Shown: piece by piece, positions 46,949 to 59,365 of the stretch | How the letters are laid out: each line of letters begins with the position of its first letter | How positions within the stretch are numbered: the first letter of the stretch is position 1 | Assembly: GCF_021134715.1 (NCBI RefSeq) | Contig: NC_060018.1 | Span: 11,239,501 to 11,303,500, forward strand | From: Daphnia pulex | Lineage: Eukaryota > Arthropoda > Branchiopoda > Diplostraca > Daphniidae | Length of the DNA stretch: 64,000 bases | Direction: 5' to 3' | Position numbers and translations under genes: made by a program | Notes under the pieces: model-generated | What the model saw: the letters and a program-made list of their open reading frames with translations, nothing else | Told to the model about the DNA's origin: nothing | The model's database searches: none

Positions 46949-49804
46949 CAACTTCTCATTGTTCAGACAATATTCAAACTATAACGAATCGGCACAAACT
47001 TTTAAACTATGTTTTTCTGTGTGCATATTTCGTTTCGATTGTGACAGGACGCAGCAGTTCTAATGCAGAGCAGCCTTCCAGCGGATGAATCACGTGATGC
47101 AACGCTTTCCAGCTGGATTGTGACCCAATAATCTCTTCCAGCACTCATGCACCGACATTTCTCTTTACAACTCTTCATACTACAAAAGGTAGGACCGATT
47201 TCCATGACTTATCTTTTCTTCTTTCCGAAGAGATGTTAAGAGACCGGAAAAGTATCGAGTATTTCCGACTGTTCATTGTGGGTGGGTTATACAGAGGATT
47301 GTCAATACGCGTCCAACACTCGAGGAGTCCAAAAATAATATGGAGAGGCCAAGAAAAATGAGAAAAACACGCAGCCGTCGATGGAAACACCAACACGACG
47401 AAATGGTGCCTTCGAAAATTTAAAGCTGCTGATTGAGTGGCTTCAATGTCGTTGTGTGCGCATTCAATGCCCTCGCTCGCGTCTCGACTCACACACCTCG
47501 TCGTCCAGCACAAGACGCTGATACCAAATTTAAAAATAGGCACGACAATAATACCAGCGCTCCAATGAAATTTCCTTTTGCTTGGGTTGTTGGGTTGGTA
47601 TGCAAGTTAAAAATATTCCGAAAGAAGAAAAGTCACCACTTTGAAGTGAGTCGCCCAGCAAGAGATAGTGGAGCACACACACAGTGTGGACCGTTCGAAT
47701 CGTGAAAAGGATGGCCAGGAGTGGGTGGGAATTGGTTTGCACGTTTTGTTGGGGGATGCAATCGGGATCAGAAAGAATGAGAAATTTAAGAGATATATAT
47801 ATATCTATTCTAGCTGTGCCGCACAGTCTAGAAAATCAGCCGAGTATAGGAGGTGGATTGTTCATCGTGGTTGATGGGCGACGGATCATGTCTTTCAGTT
47901 GTCTAGTGAATTTTTCGGTGGTCTCGGCCACCCGTCAATGTTTTTTCCTTTTTTTTACCACCACCGGATGCGGCCCATTCTGTTCTTCCGGATGCTTCAT
48001 CTTTTTTCCCTTTTCTCCTATTTGGTGGCTTGGCGTGTCATGGAAATTCCTTTTCGAAATTTGGTTGATCTCATCTTTTTATGGACGGACGTCTTTAAAA
48101 AGACGTACATGAAGATAAATGACGTACGAAAGAATATTCCATCCATGCTGAAGAAAAATATAAATTCTGTCAAGAAATAATATATCATTAGAGGGATTTC
48201 AAATAAATTTATCGAAAATTTGAGAAGAATTAATCACGGCGACCGTTAAACTAAGTCCGATGGTTTTGAAATTTTCAACTTAAGTTCTTCTCATTCTTCT
48301 TAGTTATTTCTGAAAATGCCGTAAATAAATTCTTTTAACTAAAAAAAATATATTAAATTAAGTAAAAAAAAGGTATAAAAGCTCGGTTTTTCTAAAACGG
48401 CGACCCTTAAACATTATTAAAAAAAAAAATTCAGTAAACAATTTAAGTCAAAGGACACCTCGAATTCTATACGCCACTTTTATTTTCCAAAATATTGCGG
48501 AAGTGAAACACCCTAGGCGCCATACACTGCAAAATCTTACAAAGGAGGATGAAAATCTTTTTCGCTTTTTTTTGTTCGTCTTATCACGGCATTACAGAAG
48601 ATTCTTGAACATAAACAAAATAAAAGTACGGAAACCCTGATTTGCGTTGTCACTTAACGAACCAAGGTCTCTATGATGACGGCTTATCTCGCAACGCAGC
48701 ATCTAGCCTACCCTAACCTATTAGATGTTTCCAACAGATTAAAGAGAGGCTAACTCCCTTGCGTGGTCGCCCTATGCGTTGTCTAGTGTTTGTCGTACAA
48801 AGAGCCTCCTAGCTATGGAATACAAAATAAATGAATTTTAGGTTATTTACACGAAAAAGTTTTCTTCGCCTTGGGTGATCGACTTGAGCTTCGTCTAGGT
48901 TTTGTTTAAGTAATAAGATCCTGCTCTCTGTGGGACCTAACATGAATGGTTATTAATTGCCTAAACATAAATAGCGCCGAACACAAGAAAAGAGAACGAA
49001 AGAGAAAACGACGGAAATTGTACTGTTGTATACAAGGCAACGTCGCATAAACAAAGCTCAAGCCAAATTTAAACGATCAACTTGATTTAAGCATTATTAT
49101 GACTTGGCAACTTTGCCCCTTTCTTCTTAGAGAATGAGTAGTGCAGTTGGTCTTGAATCTTTGATCAATCAAGTACACAATTTATGTTGTTCTTAAAAGA
49201 GTTCAATCTAACTTCATTCAAAGCATTTTCCAAGCAATAAAATATGGACAGAATGGACCAGTATTTTATAAGTTCAAAATATTTTATGGAAAGGTTATAA
49301 AAATAATTAGATTAAGTTTGGGTTTATTCAAGAGAGAAATGCAATGAGGGAATTCCTCAATCTTTGAATTTCTATCTACCAAGGCGTGAGTAACATCAAT
49401 CCAGTAAACATCAGCTCTTTGAATTTTCTGTTTACCTGACTGATCCTGGGCGGACTGACGGCTGGATGGATTGAAATTAAAACTGTCAATAGTGGTCCGT
49501 CGTGATTCTAGTGGTTAAACTCGTAGCCGATTGAAATATTCAGCGCAAACGAGCTCTCGATCTATTTGCATTTGAAAAATTCAGGTCAAATTTGTTGTTG
49601 AATATTTGAATATTTGATGTTGAATACTGCAAATAGAATACACTTGTTTGGTATGCAAACTTGTTTATTTTGTCGACTATAACTTCTTAGTCGGCGTAAA
49701 GAACAGAACAATGGGTCAAGCCCAACAATCAACGTAAAAAAGGGGTGGAATTCTTAGTTCAGGTATGACTGACTGACAGATAGAAACAAATACAAGAGAA
49801 AATA
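46949..49804. other. 2.9 kb without a convincing gene
   Basis: Short frames only, including a Phe-rich one at about 47940-48178 on the plus strand and one at 47175-47543 on the minus strand; neither has a known motif or splice partner. The part from 48180 on is AT-rich. Confidence 0.4.
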
Positions 49805-51201
49805 TTATTTGTTGAAAATAATTCTGTCTGCGTCTTCGCAGAGTAGTTTGGCTCGAGTTGGGTGTATCTCTAGCTCGACTTGGTCGATTTCGATCGGTTC
49901 CGGGTTCGGTAAATTGCCCGGTTCGGCTTTAGGAGAAGATAATAAGTTGTCTTCGTCCTCACTCATAGACCCGAAAAGGCTGTCAAGTTGGAGGTCTTCT
50001 TGGAGGTCTCCCAGCGATGGTTTCCTTAGCGCCAACGGAGTGCGAGGGGCTTTATCCTTGCACACCTTCACACTCTTTTGGGGTTTTTTCTCTTTCTTAA
50101 CTTTGACTTTCTTGGGAGTCATGTGATTTAGAATTTCACAGATAATTACTTCTGCCGAGTCATTATCTGAGCCAAGCTCGTTCGGAAGTTCAGCGGTGGG
50201 TACTGGGAGTACCGCTTTCCCTAGAGAGAGAAAGAATTAGTGACTCCCCAGTAGGAGAACTCCAACTTCTTACCTTCAGCTTTAGCCCGAGAGGGTGTAG
50301 CCTGCTCCGATGGGGTAGCTTGGTGCTCCTCCAAAATGGCCTCTTGGGAGGAATTATAAATCAATGTCATAGTTAAGCAATATTATTGTTTGATTGTCAA
50401 GTTGTTGTTTTTATATTATTGAGAACATACATTATCTTCTTGAAGAGCGTCTTCGCGAGAAACTTCTATAATCGTTGATAATCCGCATAATCGGTTCTTT
50501 CTAGCTGCGTTGGGTTCTGCTTCATACTGCTGATACTTTCTTACGTAACCTTTGTGATGACGTGGAAAAACTTCAACAGCATCGTGGATCCTACGTGCCT
50601 GAAACATGTTAACCTGACGGGCTCCGCATTCCTTCAAAAACCTTGCCACGTATTCAGCAAGTAACACTCACCGTTGGCTAACTACGCTAAATCCACAGCC
50701 AACGGTGCCCTAGTGGGACTACAAAAAAAAAATGGAAGAAGGAGAAGACAGAAAAGAAGACCAACCTACTCTAGGAAATATCTTTCTTTAAGAAAAATAT
50801 TTCCTAGAGTAGCCTTTTTTATGACGTGGAATAGGGTCAATGAGAGGGTCGTAATTACTTGCCTCAAATAAATTAATCCGCTCCGATTTCGCCCAAAATT
50901 TCTTCGCGTCTTTTACATTCCGGAACTCAACGAAGATTGAGACGGATCCTTTTTTCTTTTTGCGACGGTTCGGCCTCGCTGTGCAAAAATCCCTAAGAGC
51001 TCCAAATTTGATTAACAAAAAATAGATTTTGCTTACCTGTGTCGTTTCATGGATTTCGGTCAGGAGAAAACTTTTTTCCATTTCCTCCCGGGTCATAAAC
51101 ACATCCCTCGTGGTGGAGTACGGAAATGTCTGCTTGACACTCTCCATGAAATTGATAAACCCCAATCGTTTTTCGCGATCTTCATACCTTTTTTTCCTCA
51201 T
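49805..51201 (-). CDS. unidentified multi-exon gene sharing a repeat module with its neighbour
   Basis: ATG 51201 opens a 137-codon stretch with FPYSTTRDVFMTREE, FGALRDFCTARPNRRKKKKG and VEFRNVKDAKKF. This matches the C-terminal module of the upstream gene (FPLSSTRDAILTKEE, FGTLRDF, PNRRRK). The beta-alpha pattern could be an RRM-like fold, but I cannot confirm it. A second copy of the module's tail (PRHHKGYVRKYQ, about 50600-50540) follows after two hairpins. Further exons give ATPSEQATPSRAKAE (about 50338-50273) and a long acidic/basic tail (50222-49805, KKVKVKKEKKPQK ... DRIIFNK, stop). The exon joins around 50670-50790 are unclear and may be broken. Confidence 0.4.
50669..50812. repeat. 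two adjacent perfect hairpins inside a gene
   Basis: CACCGTTGGCT (50669-50679) pairs with AGCCAACGGTG (50697-50707). CTACTCTAGGAAATAT (50766-50781) pairs with ATATTTCCTAGAGTAG (50797-50812). They lie between the two module copies, exactly where the open frame ends. Confidence 0.7.
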
Positions 51202-51257
51202 TTTTTCCCTTTAAACCTGAATAAAATAAATAAAAAATTCTTATTAAAATTAAATAT

Positions 51258-52408
51258 TCATTCAAAGATTGAATCAAGAGACCGCTCTGACTTCACAAAC
51301 CTTGCCCCGTCTTCAGCACTCTCGAACTCGACGATGACAGTAGAAGTACCCCGATGTTTCCTGCGACGATTCGGCTTCGACATACTGAAGTCCCTTAGAG
51401 TTCCAAAAATATTTACAAAAAAATAAACACGGCTTGCTAAAACCGCTTCTGGAATATGTTCCAGGATGAAACTCCTGTTCCGTTCCTCCTTCGTCAATAT
51501 AGCATCTCTCGTTGAGGATAAGGGAAATCTCCTGACGACTTCATGCATGAATGAGGAAAATTCCTTTCTTTTACGGCGAGAGTGATAGCGCTGGTCGCGC
51601 ACATTGTCCCTCTCATTTCCTGTCTCGAAATTCTCCATTTGATTCAAGGGGGATGCACGGCTTCCAGGCACATCTTCCACGTCCAAGCCAGTGATTGCCG
51701 ACAATTCTATCGACACTTGTTTCAGCAGCGGGCTGATGCCCACTGGGGCTGCGAGCTGCTTTCCTTTGCTAGGGTTGGTGCCTGCTGACACCAGGCCCTG
51801 CCTCACTTTGGGAGGTTGTAAATCCTTGACGTATGCTCTGTTGATCAAATCCCGTCTGGCCGTTACCAAGGGATCGGTGGGGATCTGCCGTGTAAAACCA
51901 CTTATCCCTGCGTGGGCTCGTGGGATCTCCTGCCGATCGGTTGCGGTGTTGAACTGGACAGCTTCGGTCTCGGTCCTGCGGCGCTTGATGTTAAGCGCTT
52001 GGCGTTCACGCTCAAGCTTCGCCTCTTTCTCCGCGAACTCTGCCTCCAAGTAGATCAACAGCTTACGTTTTGCTGCGAGCTTTGCAGCCGCTTTATGAGA
52101 GTCCACTAGTTCTGAGTGCACTTTAAGCGTCTCCTCACACTTTCTCAATTCTTGTTGGGCTTCCTCAGGTAAGTCCTGGGTAAGCCTGTTTTTGTTTGAC
52201 GCTTCTCTGCCTTGTCGCCCTTGAAGGCTGTACGGGGCTGTGAGCTTCAACGGATCGAAAAATGGGAGCTCAAAGAGCTTTGCCAACAGATCCCAGCACG
52301 CTTTGGTGTCCCGGGTTTCCACAAAACACCTTGAGGTATCACGAATTAACTCGATGGCTGTTGCCCACTGCTCCTCCTGACTGTTACAGGTACAGTCCGG
52401 GGGTCCCA
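51258..52408 (-). CDS. unidentified protein: coiled-coil region plus repeat module
   Basis: One large exon starting after an AG acceptor at 52409-52410 and ending in a stop at 51258; about 382 residues, with upstream exon(s) not found. Residues ~75-150 are a charged helix rich in Lys, Glu and Ala (KLAAKRKLLIYLEAEFAEKE), likely a coiled coil. The C-terminal ~105 residues form the module shared with the gene just downstream. Homologous sequence ends near 52495, where duplication block 1 begins, so the 5' end may have been cut off by that rearrangement. Confidence 0.45.
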
Positions 52409-53275
52409 CTAGAGAAAGAGAGAATGAATGAAATGTATTAGTTTTCGGTTTTAGTTCAGGTCAACTTGCTTTTATAAGGAAAAGAATCATAAACCTTCGT
52501 TAACAGCAGTGGTAGGCTATACTCAAGTTATATGAAACGGTTGGGTTCGTATGGGTTTTGAGCTTGGTAATCATAAAGGCCAGCAATAAAAGTCAGACGA
52601 AAAGTGAGATAAAGTTGACCCCATTGACTTTTTGTCATGAATTCTTGGTAGTGTATAAGCAAAGGGCCAACTGAGGCTTCCATTTTTTTTTACTTGTCAT
52701 TTGCACTTGATATGAGATTTAAAGCTGAGCCATCAAGTTAGATCCAGTTTAATACAACTGATTGGGGATAGGCTAAATATGTAAAATTGTTGAACTTGAA
52801 GATCAGTGTTCAGCTGCTGCAGATGCAAATCAGAACTGATCAAAAGCACTCGACTTTCTTATTGCATGCCCGCAGTCGTTCTACGGGAATATCATTAAAA
52901 TTTCTACGGTAAAATATGAAATGGTAAACAATATTTTTTTCATCACAAGCAGTTCAACCGAGATTAATCGGCTTGAATATTGCGTGCTTTCAGCCAGCAT
53001 GATAAAAACATTTTGGGTTTATTGCGCAGCAAGATAAGAAACATCGAAATCCAGTTGATAATATGAAGCGTCCATTCGAGACGAATCGGTTGTTGCAGCG
53101 AAGTCAGACCCAAGGAGATTGTTCTCTTTCAATAAGTCACTTTTTGGTACTGTTTAGGACTGCGTATATACTTCTTTTCTTACGTAGCACACAACACGCA
53201 GCATCCTTATCTGATCAATAATAACATACAACAACATATTCATTTCACTGATTTGAATTGAATTTATTTTCCATT

Positions 53276-53685
53276 ATGGGTAAGTAAACAATACGATTTG
53301 AATAACTTTTAATTGAAAAAAATACATCGTAAAATACAATTGCATGAAATTTCTTTGATTCTATGCTAGTTGCTGTCACTTATTTGGACCTTGCCTTTTA
53401 TGTTTTTTTCTTCTTATTGGGCGTACTAATCTTCACTGTCATAAGTCGAAATCGATAGAACTGCCTCATCACAGCAACCGATGTCAAAAAAAAAGAAAAA
53501 AGTAATTCTGAAGTTGCTATTATTTATTAATCGATTTTCTTTTAACATGAATATGAATAAAATCATGAAATTGCGTTTAATAACGATGCCATCAAATATA
53601 TATTATAGATGTTTTCACCGGCACAGTTTTGGGCGAGAGATACGGCGATAAGGCAGGAGTGAAGAAGTGTGCGTATACATGGTGA
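53276..53685 (+). pseudogene. second copy of the micro membrane-protein gene, shortened
   Basis: Exons 53276-53279, 53370-53444 and 53609-53685 mirror 37868-38376. TGG CGA in copy 1 is TGG TGA here, so the third exon ends early (stop 53683-53685). One missense change (Ala to Val) lies in the membrane exon. It could still make a shorter protein. Confidence 0.4.
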
Positions 53686-53916
53686 GTAGACGGGAAAATA
53701 CACAAAATTCATCTCGCCGCATCGCCTACAATTTCCAGTGAACGACAAGACATTCCGTCATAATATATTAGAATATTAGAAACAATGGCCATGTACAAAA
53801 TAGTAAAAGTTGGGTAAAAAAAAAATCAGTTCAGACCTTTAATTCGTTACTAACTGTTATCTAGGATCATGGATGTAATTGTATTTGATTTGATAGAACC
53901 CGTCCCAGTTACTTTC

Positions 53917-53990
53917 CATGAATATCATTAGCGAATAAGACACTGTTGTATAAGTAGCTACCATGCGCTAACCAACTGCGCCACTGGAGA
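53917..53990 (-). pseudogene. truncated tRNA-Ile copy 5
   Basis: Duplicate of the 38531-38604 remnant: A box present, T arm missing, four-base insertion in the anticodon stem. Confidence 0.6.
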
Positions 53991-55740
53991 CATGCTAACA
54001 TGAAGCATATAGGCTAATGAATAAAAAAATATAACGGCTTAATTGTAACTATGATTGTGTTGCCAAGTATCAAACCGAAGGAAATCGTTAAGAAAAAAAA
54101 AATGGCAACGTGAATTGCGCAGCGAGATAATATTTCAACGCATCTCCAAAGAGGAAACGGGTCAGTGTCCGGTGTAACCATTGGCTGATTTTTGGGTTGT
54201 TGTTGCGCAATTTTTAGAAATTTTGTTTTCTATATCGTCTTTCGAGGGTTTTTTTTTATTTTTAAATTTTAATTCGCACTCGATATCAGATTTAAGCTGA
54301 ACCATCAAGTTGGATCCGGGTTTGCGGTTGATTTGGGATCTATAACATTGTTGAACTATTAGAAGATCCGTGTTAAGCTGTATAGATGCAAATGCAATCC
54401 GTCAAAACTGATCAAAACCGACTTTCTTAATACACGCCCGCAATCCACGTAAATGTCATAAACAATTCCTATGGTAAAACATTAAATGGTTTAAAACAGC
54501 AGTTCAACCGAGATTAATCGGCTTGTGACCAATGCGTGCTCTCAGCCATGATAAAACAAATTTGGGGGTGAATTGCGCAGCAACGAGCGCAAAAATTTTA
54601 CATTGTTTGCGCAGCGAAGTGAGCCGCCAAAACATTGAATGGACGACGATTAGCGCTAAGATAGCGAACGGACTCACGATAAGCGCTAATATAATGTGCG
54701 CTACTCGTCCATTCGCCACAATAAATTTTCTTCTCGCAACCGAAAAGTTAAATTAACGAAGCGCTTGCGCGTCTCATAAAATGCTGTGATGAAATGAATT
54801 GCGCTAAATAGGCTAATAAAGCGTACCGCGCGCAAGTAAATTGCAAATACATCGCTAGCGCAATGCGCGTTTATTTAGAGCTAGATCTAGGGTGACATAT
54901 TTGTTTGAATTATTTTTCGCGCAAGGAGCCGCTCAAAACAGCGAACGGGTGATTGCGCTAACATAGCTGACGGACCAGCGATAAGCCCTCAAATTATTTA
55001 AGCTTTTGCTCGTTTTTTAATTAACTACTAAATGAAATGCTCAAAATTTTGGGCAACGCGCACAAGTATCTCCCGTTTATAGTAGGGGAGAGTAGTAAGG
55101 GTTGGCACCATTTTTTAAATTTTCTCTCCCATTTCCCTCCATCAATGCCTTTTCCAAATCTTTTTGTCTTAAAAAAAAGCAAACATTCTTTTATCTAGAA
55201 CATATTTTTTGAAAATTTTATTAGTTACAAGTCCAGCGTTATTTAAGTTATAAAACGAAAAAAATGACGTATCATGCCACTACAACGTGGTTAGTTGGTT
55301 GTCCCTGTAATTCTAATGGGAGAACAGCCGAAACGGGGGTTGATTTGAAACCTCGATTTTGATCAAATAAATCATAATAACAACGATTTCTTTTTTCAGG
55401 TTGAATTTTATATAAATCTCTTGGTTAGTTTTTAATATCCATAAGTAATTTGAGCTAATTCAAAAATTCAGTTATTCTCAGCAATGGCAATTTTCCATAA
55501 GCCAAATAGCCCCACGTTGAAAGGCACAAATAGCCCCAACAGGGGCGTCTACACAAAATATATTTTAAGCCACTATAATTTAGTTTTCTGTTTACGCCTT
55601 AACATATAGTCAATAGAGGATAAAATTCTCTATTAAACCAGTATTTTTATTTTTTTTTATCATTATTCCAAAAGAAATTATTTGAAAAACCTGTTTGAAA
55701 AATCTTACATCAGAAAAGTAAAAAAAGTGTTTTTACTTTA

Positions 55741-56814
55741 TATCTTCAGAACGGCTAGTTCTATATTCTTGAAATTTCAAGTAGTAGTGCGCATAATAAC
55801 GATGCACACATGGTCAAAAGCTAAATTTTTTCAATCAAATATAGAGCTAAATAATTAGAATAGAGCGACCTGCCCCGAGGCCTTTAAGCCCCACTCTCCC
55901 CTACTGGATTCAAACTGGCTATAAATACGGTTGGCGATGTGGCATGAAGTTATTATTTTGACCGCTAAGCGGCTGCCGTTTTTAACAACTTCCCAGTTTT
56001 ATATTGAACTTTTTGGAGGTTTTAATTTCATATTAAACTTTTTTAAGTTTTAATACAACTTTTTTGGTTTTTGTATTAAACTCTTTTGGGTTTATCTATA
56101 ACACTATTTACCAGTTTTTATATTGGATTTATTTAGTTTTATATGTTTAAAAAAAATTTATATAAATATTTTGAAAATTTTAGATATAGTTAAGTAACCT
56201 TTAATTCGTTCCCAAATGTTCCGTCTTTGGACGGTTGGAATTGTTATGATTTAATAGAACCCGACCCAGTTATTATGGATAAAAGTTTAAAAATTACTTA
56301 AAAATTTTTATTAACAACTTCAAGTGGCTGAAGAAACTATTATAATTGTTTTTACATTCATGGTTTACACTATGATTGGGTGTTCTGCCACGGTACAGTA
56401 ATCGATATCCGTATCTGATACTGCAAAAGTTTGCAAGTGAGATTGTAGAAGAGCCACCAGAGAAAATTTGTGTTACGGCCAAAAGTCAGAATTAATGCTT
56501 GTTTCAAGACCGGTCCATAAAGCGGTCTTCTTCAACGGTAGGGTATCGCTTGAGGGGCCAGGGTTCGCTCCGTCGAAAAAGTCAGAAATATCAAAATCTA
56601 CCACTTCGTCCGTATATAAGGTTGGAGAGTCCCTGGAGTAGAATGTTTGTCTAACCAGTAAAAACGGCAGAAAGGTTTGCCAACGGAAGCGATCGCGTAG
56701 AGATAGAAAACACGGAATGCCAATACCGACAGTGATTTAGTGAATAGCAATTTTTTCGACGAGGTAAATAGAGAAAAGGCGGAAAACTGAATGTCTGGAG
56801 ACGTACAACAGCTA
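55741..56814. other. no gene recognised
   Basis: AT-rich, with a run of TTTAATACAACTTTTT-like direct repeats at about 55985-56150 (TTTTTATATTGAACTTTTT variants) that look like a decayed simple repeat. Confidence 0.35.
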
Positions 56815-57010
56815 ATCCACAAATGTGTGGTTCCAAACCTTTTTTTTATTGCTGAAATTCCAAGCAATCCACAAATGTGTGGTCCAAATTTTTTTTTTTA
56901 TTCCTCAAATTTCCAAGAAATCCACAAATGTGTGGTTCCAAAAAACCCCTTTTTATTCCTCAAATTCCAGGCAATCCACAAATGTGTGGTTCCAAAAAAC
57001 CTCTTCCAAT
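56815..57010 (+). repeat. ~55-bp minisatellite, four units
   Basis: Four tandem units each begin ATCCACAAATGTGTGGTTCCAAA and end in TTATTCCTCAAATTCCA-like sequence. CCACAAATGTGTGG can form a 5-bp stem (CCACA/TGTGG). Confidence 0.75.
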
Positions 57011-57530
57011 CAAAAAAATCATAAATTTTTTTTTTATAAATTTTTTTATTTTTCATTAACTTGGAACATTTCTTATCTTAGATCCCAGCTCTTCTTGTTG
57101 CAGAAAAACACGCAGTCGAAAAAAGAAATGGTTTGAGCAGTAGTCGTTTCGAGTTAATAGATTTGGATTTTTCTTTTTGATCAGTCAAGAAACTTAAAAT
57201 CAGATTGGGCATCTCTCGTTCATTACTCAGAGAGAAATGGATAGGGAACTTATTCACGATCGTGACCTCATTTATTCGGACAAGAGTATTCTTCTGACTT
57301 TGCACAAGACCCAGATTTCAAAGCATCATGTGTTGATGCTATGAAGTATACAGATCATCAACAAAAATTAGTGTGACGAACGGGAGATTCAGAGAAACTC
57401 AATGCAGAGGATGGCATATCCCCCAAAATAACGTGTGCGCGTTCGCCAGTGTGAAAGTGTCCAAACTGCCGTAAAAAGTCATTTACCATTAAAGATTCAA
57501 TTCCATTTATGGGCAGAACTACGCGCAGAA

Positions 57531-57770
57531 CTACAAAACCAATTTATTTCGATAGGCTTTGGGAATTTTAGCCCCACCTAACGTTATAGCACGAGTTCCA
57601 TTTGCTAGAACAATTGCTGGTCCGTGCCATTCATAAAGGAGGTAGCCAGTACGCTTCAAAAGTGCTGGGGACGAAACAATAATCGCCGCACGATTGTGAA
57701 CCACCGCATTGGTGACAACTGGCCCACACATCACGATATCTTTAATTAAGTGAGACATTTCGAACAGCAA
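57531..57770 (-). pseudogene. protein-like remnant, unidentified
   Basis: A 79-codon minus-strand frame with a balanced, globular composition (LIKDIVMCGPVV, LLYEWHGPAIVLANG). No domain is recognised and no neighbouring exon fits. It may be transposon debris. Confidence 0.2.
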
Positions 57771-57939
57771 TGTTTGGTACTCTCGTGATGATGACAGGCG
57801 TTAGCTAAAGTATCTGCTGGTTGAGTAGGGGCACAATCGGTTTCTTGCTGAAGGCACTGGTCTGGGAAAGGATATGATGAACTGGATATGCTGAAGAATC
57901 TTGATATCCTCAGACGACATCTTTTGAAAATTATTAACT

Positions 57940-58370
57940 AGCCATTATTGTCCATTCCTTCGTGGACCAGAAAATTCCGAGAAAGTCGCTCGAGACGAGT
58001 GACACGCAACTTTTTCTTGCCATCTCCTTGATATTTTTAAAACAAATTGTGTGATTCAAAATTGTTGGATTTTGCTTCTTATTTTCTCCAGCATTCGAGT
58101 CTCCGTTTCCCTGAATCATTTTAGTTGTCAAATCAATCAATTAATTCTTGTTGTTGTGCATACTAATGGCTTTTGACTTTTGTTTGCAAGACTAGTCAGT
58201 GTTGTGGCCGTTGCAGTCATCTGCGACCCTTACCGCTCTCTGATGCCATCTATAAAAATCGTCTGTATTTTCATCTGTATACCGATGTCATTTTCGACTT
58301 TCATGACAGTTTCACGCATCGGCAGTTAAAGGACTGTTGTTATCCATTGTTATCCACTTTGTTTTTTTGG
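57940..58370 (-). repeat. third, partial copy of the REXO1-like gene's 5' region
   Basis: It matches 46290-46690 and 63340-63740 with more divergence. ATG 58023 opens MARKSCVSLVSSDFLGIFW, paralogous to MARKSGGSLVSNDFHEIFW at 46347. No downstream exons follow. Confidence 0.6.
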
Positions 58371-59365
58371 ATTAAAGGGATCTGTTATGTTATTGCAAAC
58401 TTTTCCCACTTCCCACGCGCATTAAACAATGTACTCCTTTGTTGGTTTTATGTCCGTAACAAACAACGTTCATTACTACTGCGTCTTTCTTTTCTTTTTC
58501 TTGCCAGTTTGATCAAAAGTGGAAAAAAATTGTATACGAAATAGTAATTTTTCTTGCATAAGGAGTTTCGTAAGTTGAACGATTGCTTCTTAAGATTTTG
58601 GTACGATGGCTCAGCTTTCGCCGTTTTCTGTAATAAGTTGAGACTATCGCATCCACCATTAGTGGTGCGACCATCTCGGCAGGCATTCAAGGGGAGTGGA
58701 ATAGAGTTTGAAGGAGGCATGTCCGTAGCGGACCCATCAAGACGACGCCACCTTCGAAAGAATCGTCTGCCATAAGAGACCGCTAACCATAGTTAATGGC
58801 TCTGGTAATATAGCTAGGGACGCTAGGGTTTAGTAACGATTCATCGTGCCTATTTTCGACCATGATTCCTGTAATGACGCCACAACTGGCAACTCCGTAC
58901 CCATCCTCCAAAACCTAGATGTGCCCAACAGAGAAGCTCGCAACCTCGCGTCCACTCAGTCCAAGTTTGCCCCTCATGTCAGATACCATCACCATATACG
59001 TATACCAAAATACGTACGTATCCTATTAGGGTGTTTCCTATGTATCTTTTGCATTATCTTTCATCTTTGGAATTCATACAAGGATAACTATAAAGCAGAC
59101 ATTTCAATCCTTAAAGTAATCTGTACATTAAATTAAAAAAAAAGGCAAAATAGACAAATTCATCAATATACATTCACATCATACAATACATCATACATAC
59201 AATCATATACATTTATTTCGTCATCATCCGAAGTATCTGTTTCATATTTAACATCAAAATCTAACTCTTCCAAAAAATTCAGGAGGAAGGTTTAACACAG
59301 ACGTTAAGCTTGTATCAAATTTTAACAAGGCTTCACATGTCCAACTTTTTGTTTTGAACCAAGTT
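58371..59365. other. no gene recognised; CATA-rich microsatellite
   Basis: The only clear structure is an ATACA/CATA-rich tract at about 59163-59222. Short frames near 58554-58775 and 58846-59136 show no recognisable domain. Confidence 0.35.

Larger units (their letters stand above)
52496..55740 (+). repeat. segmental duplication block 1, copy 2
   Basis: Direct repeat of 37065-40508, lacking the 155-bp insertion. The GCGC-rich part is at about 54580-55010. Confidence 0.85.

Noticed and set aside
50788-51201. Intron suggested by ACACAG|GTAAGC within the shared module
   Set aside because: The homologous module in the neighbouring gene (51258-51620) is open and similar through this stretch, so it is more likely coding.
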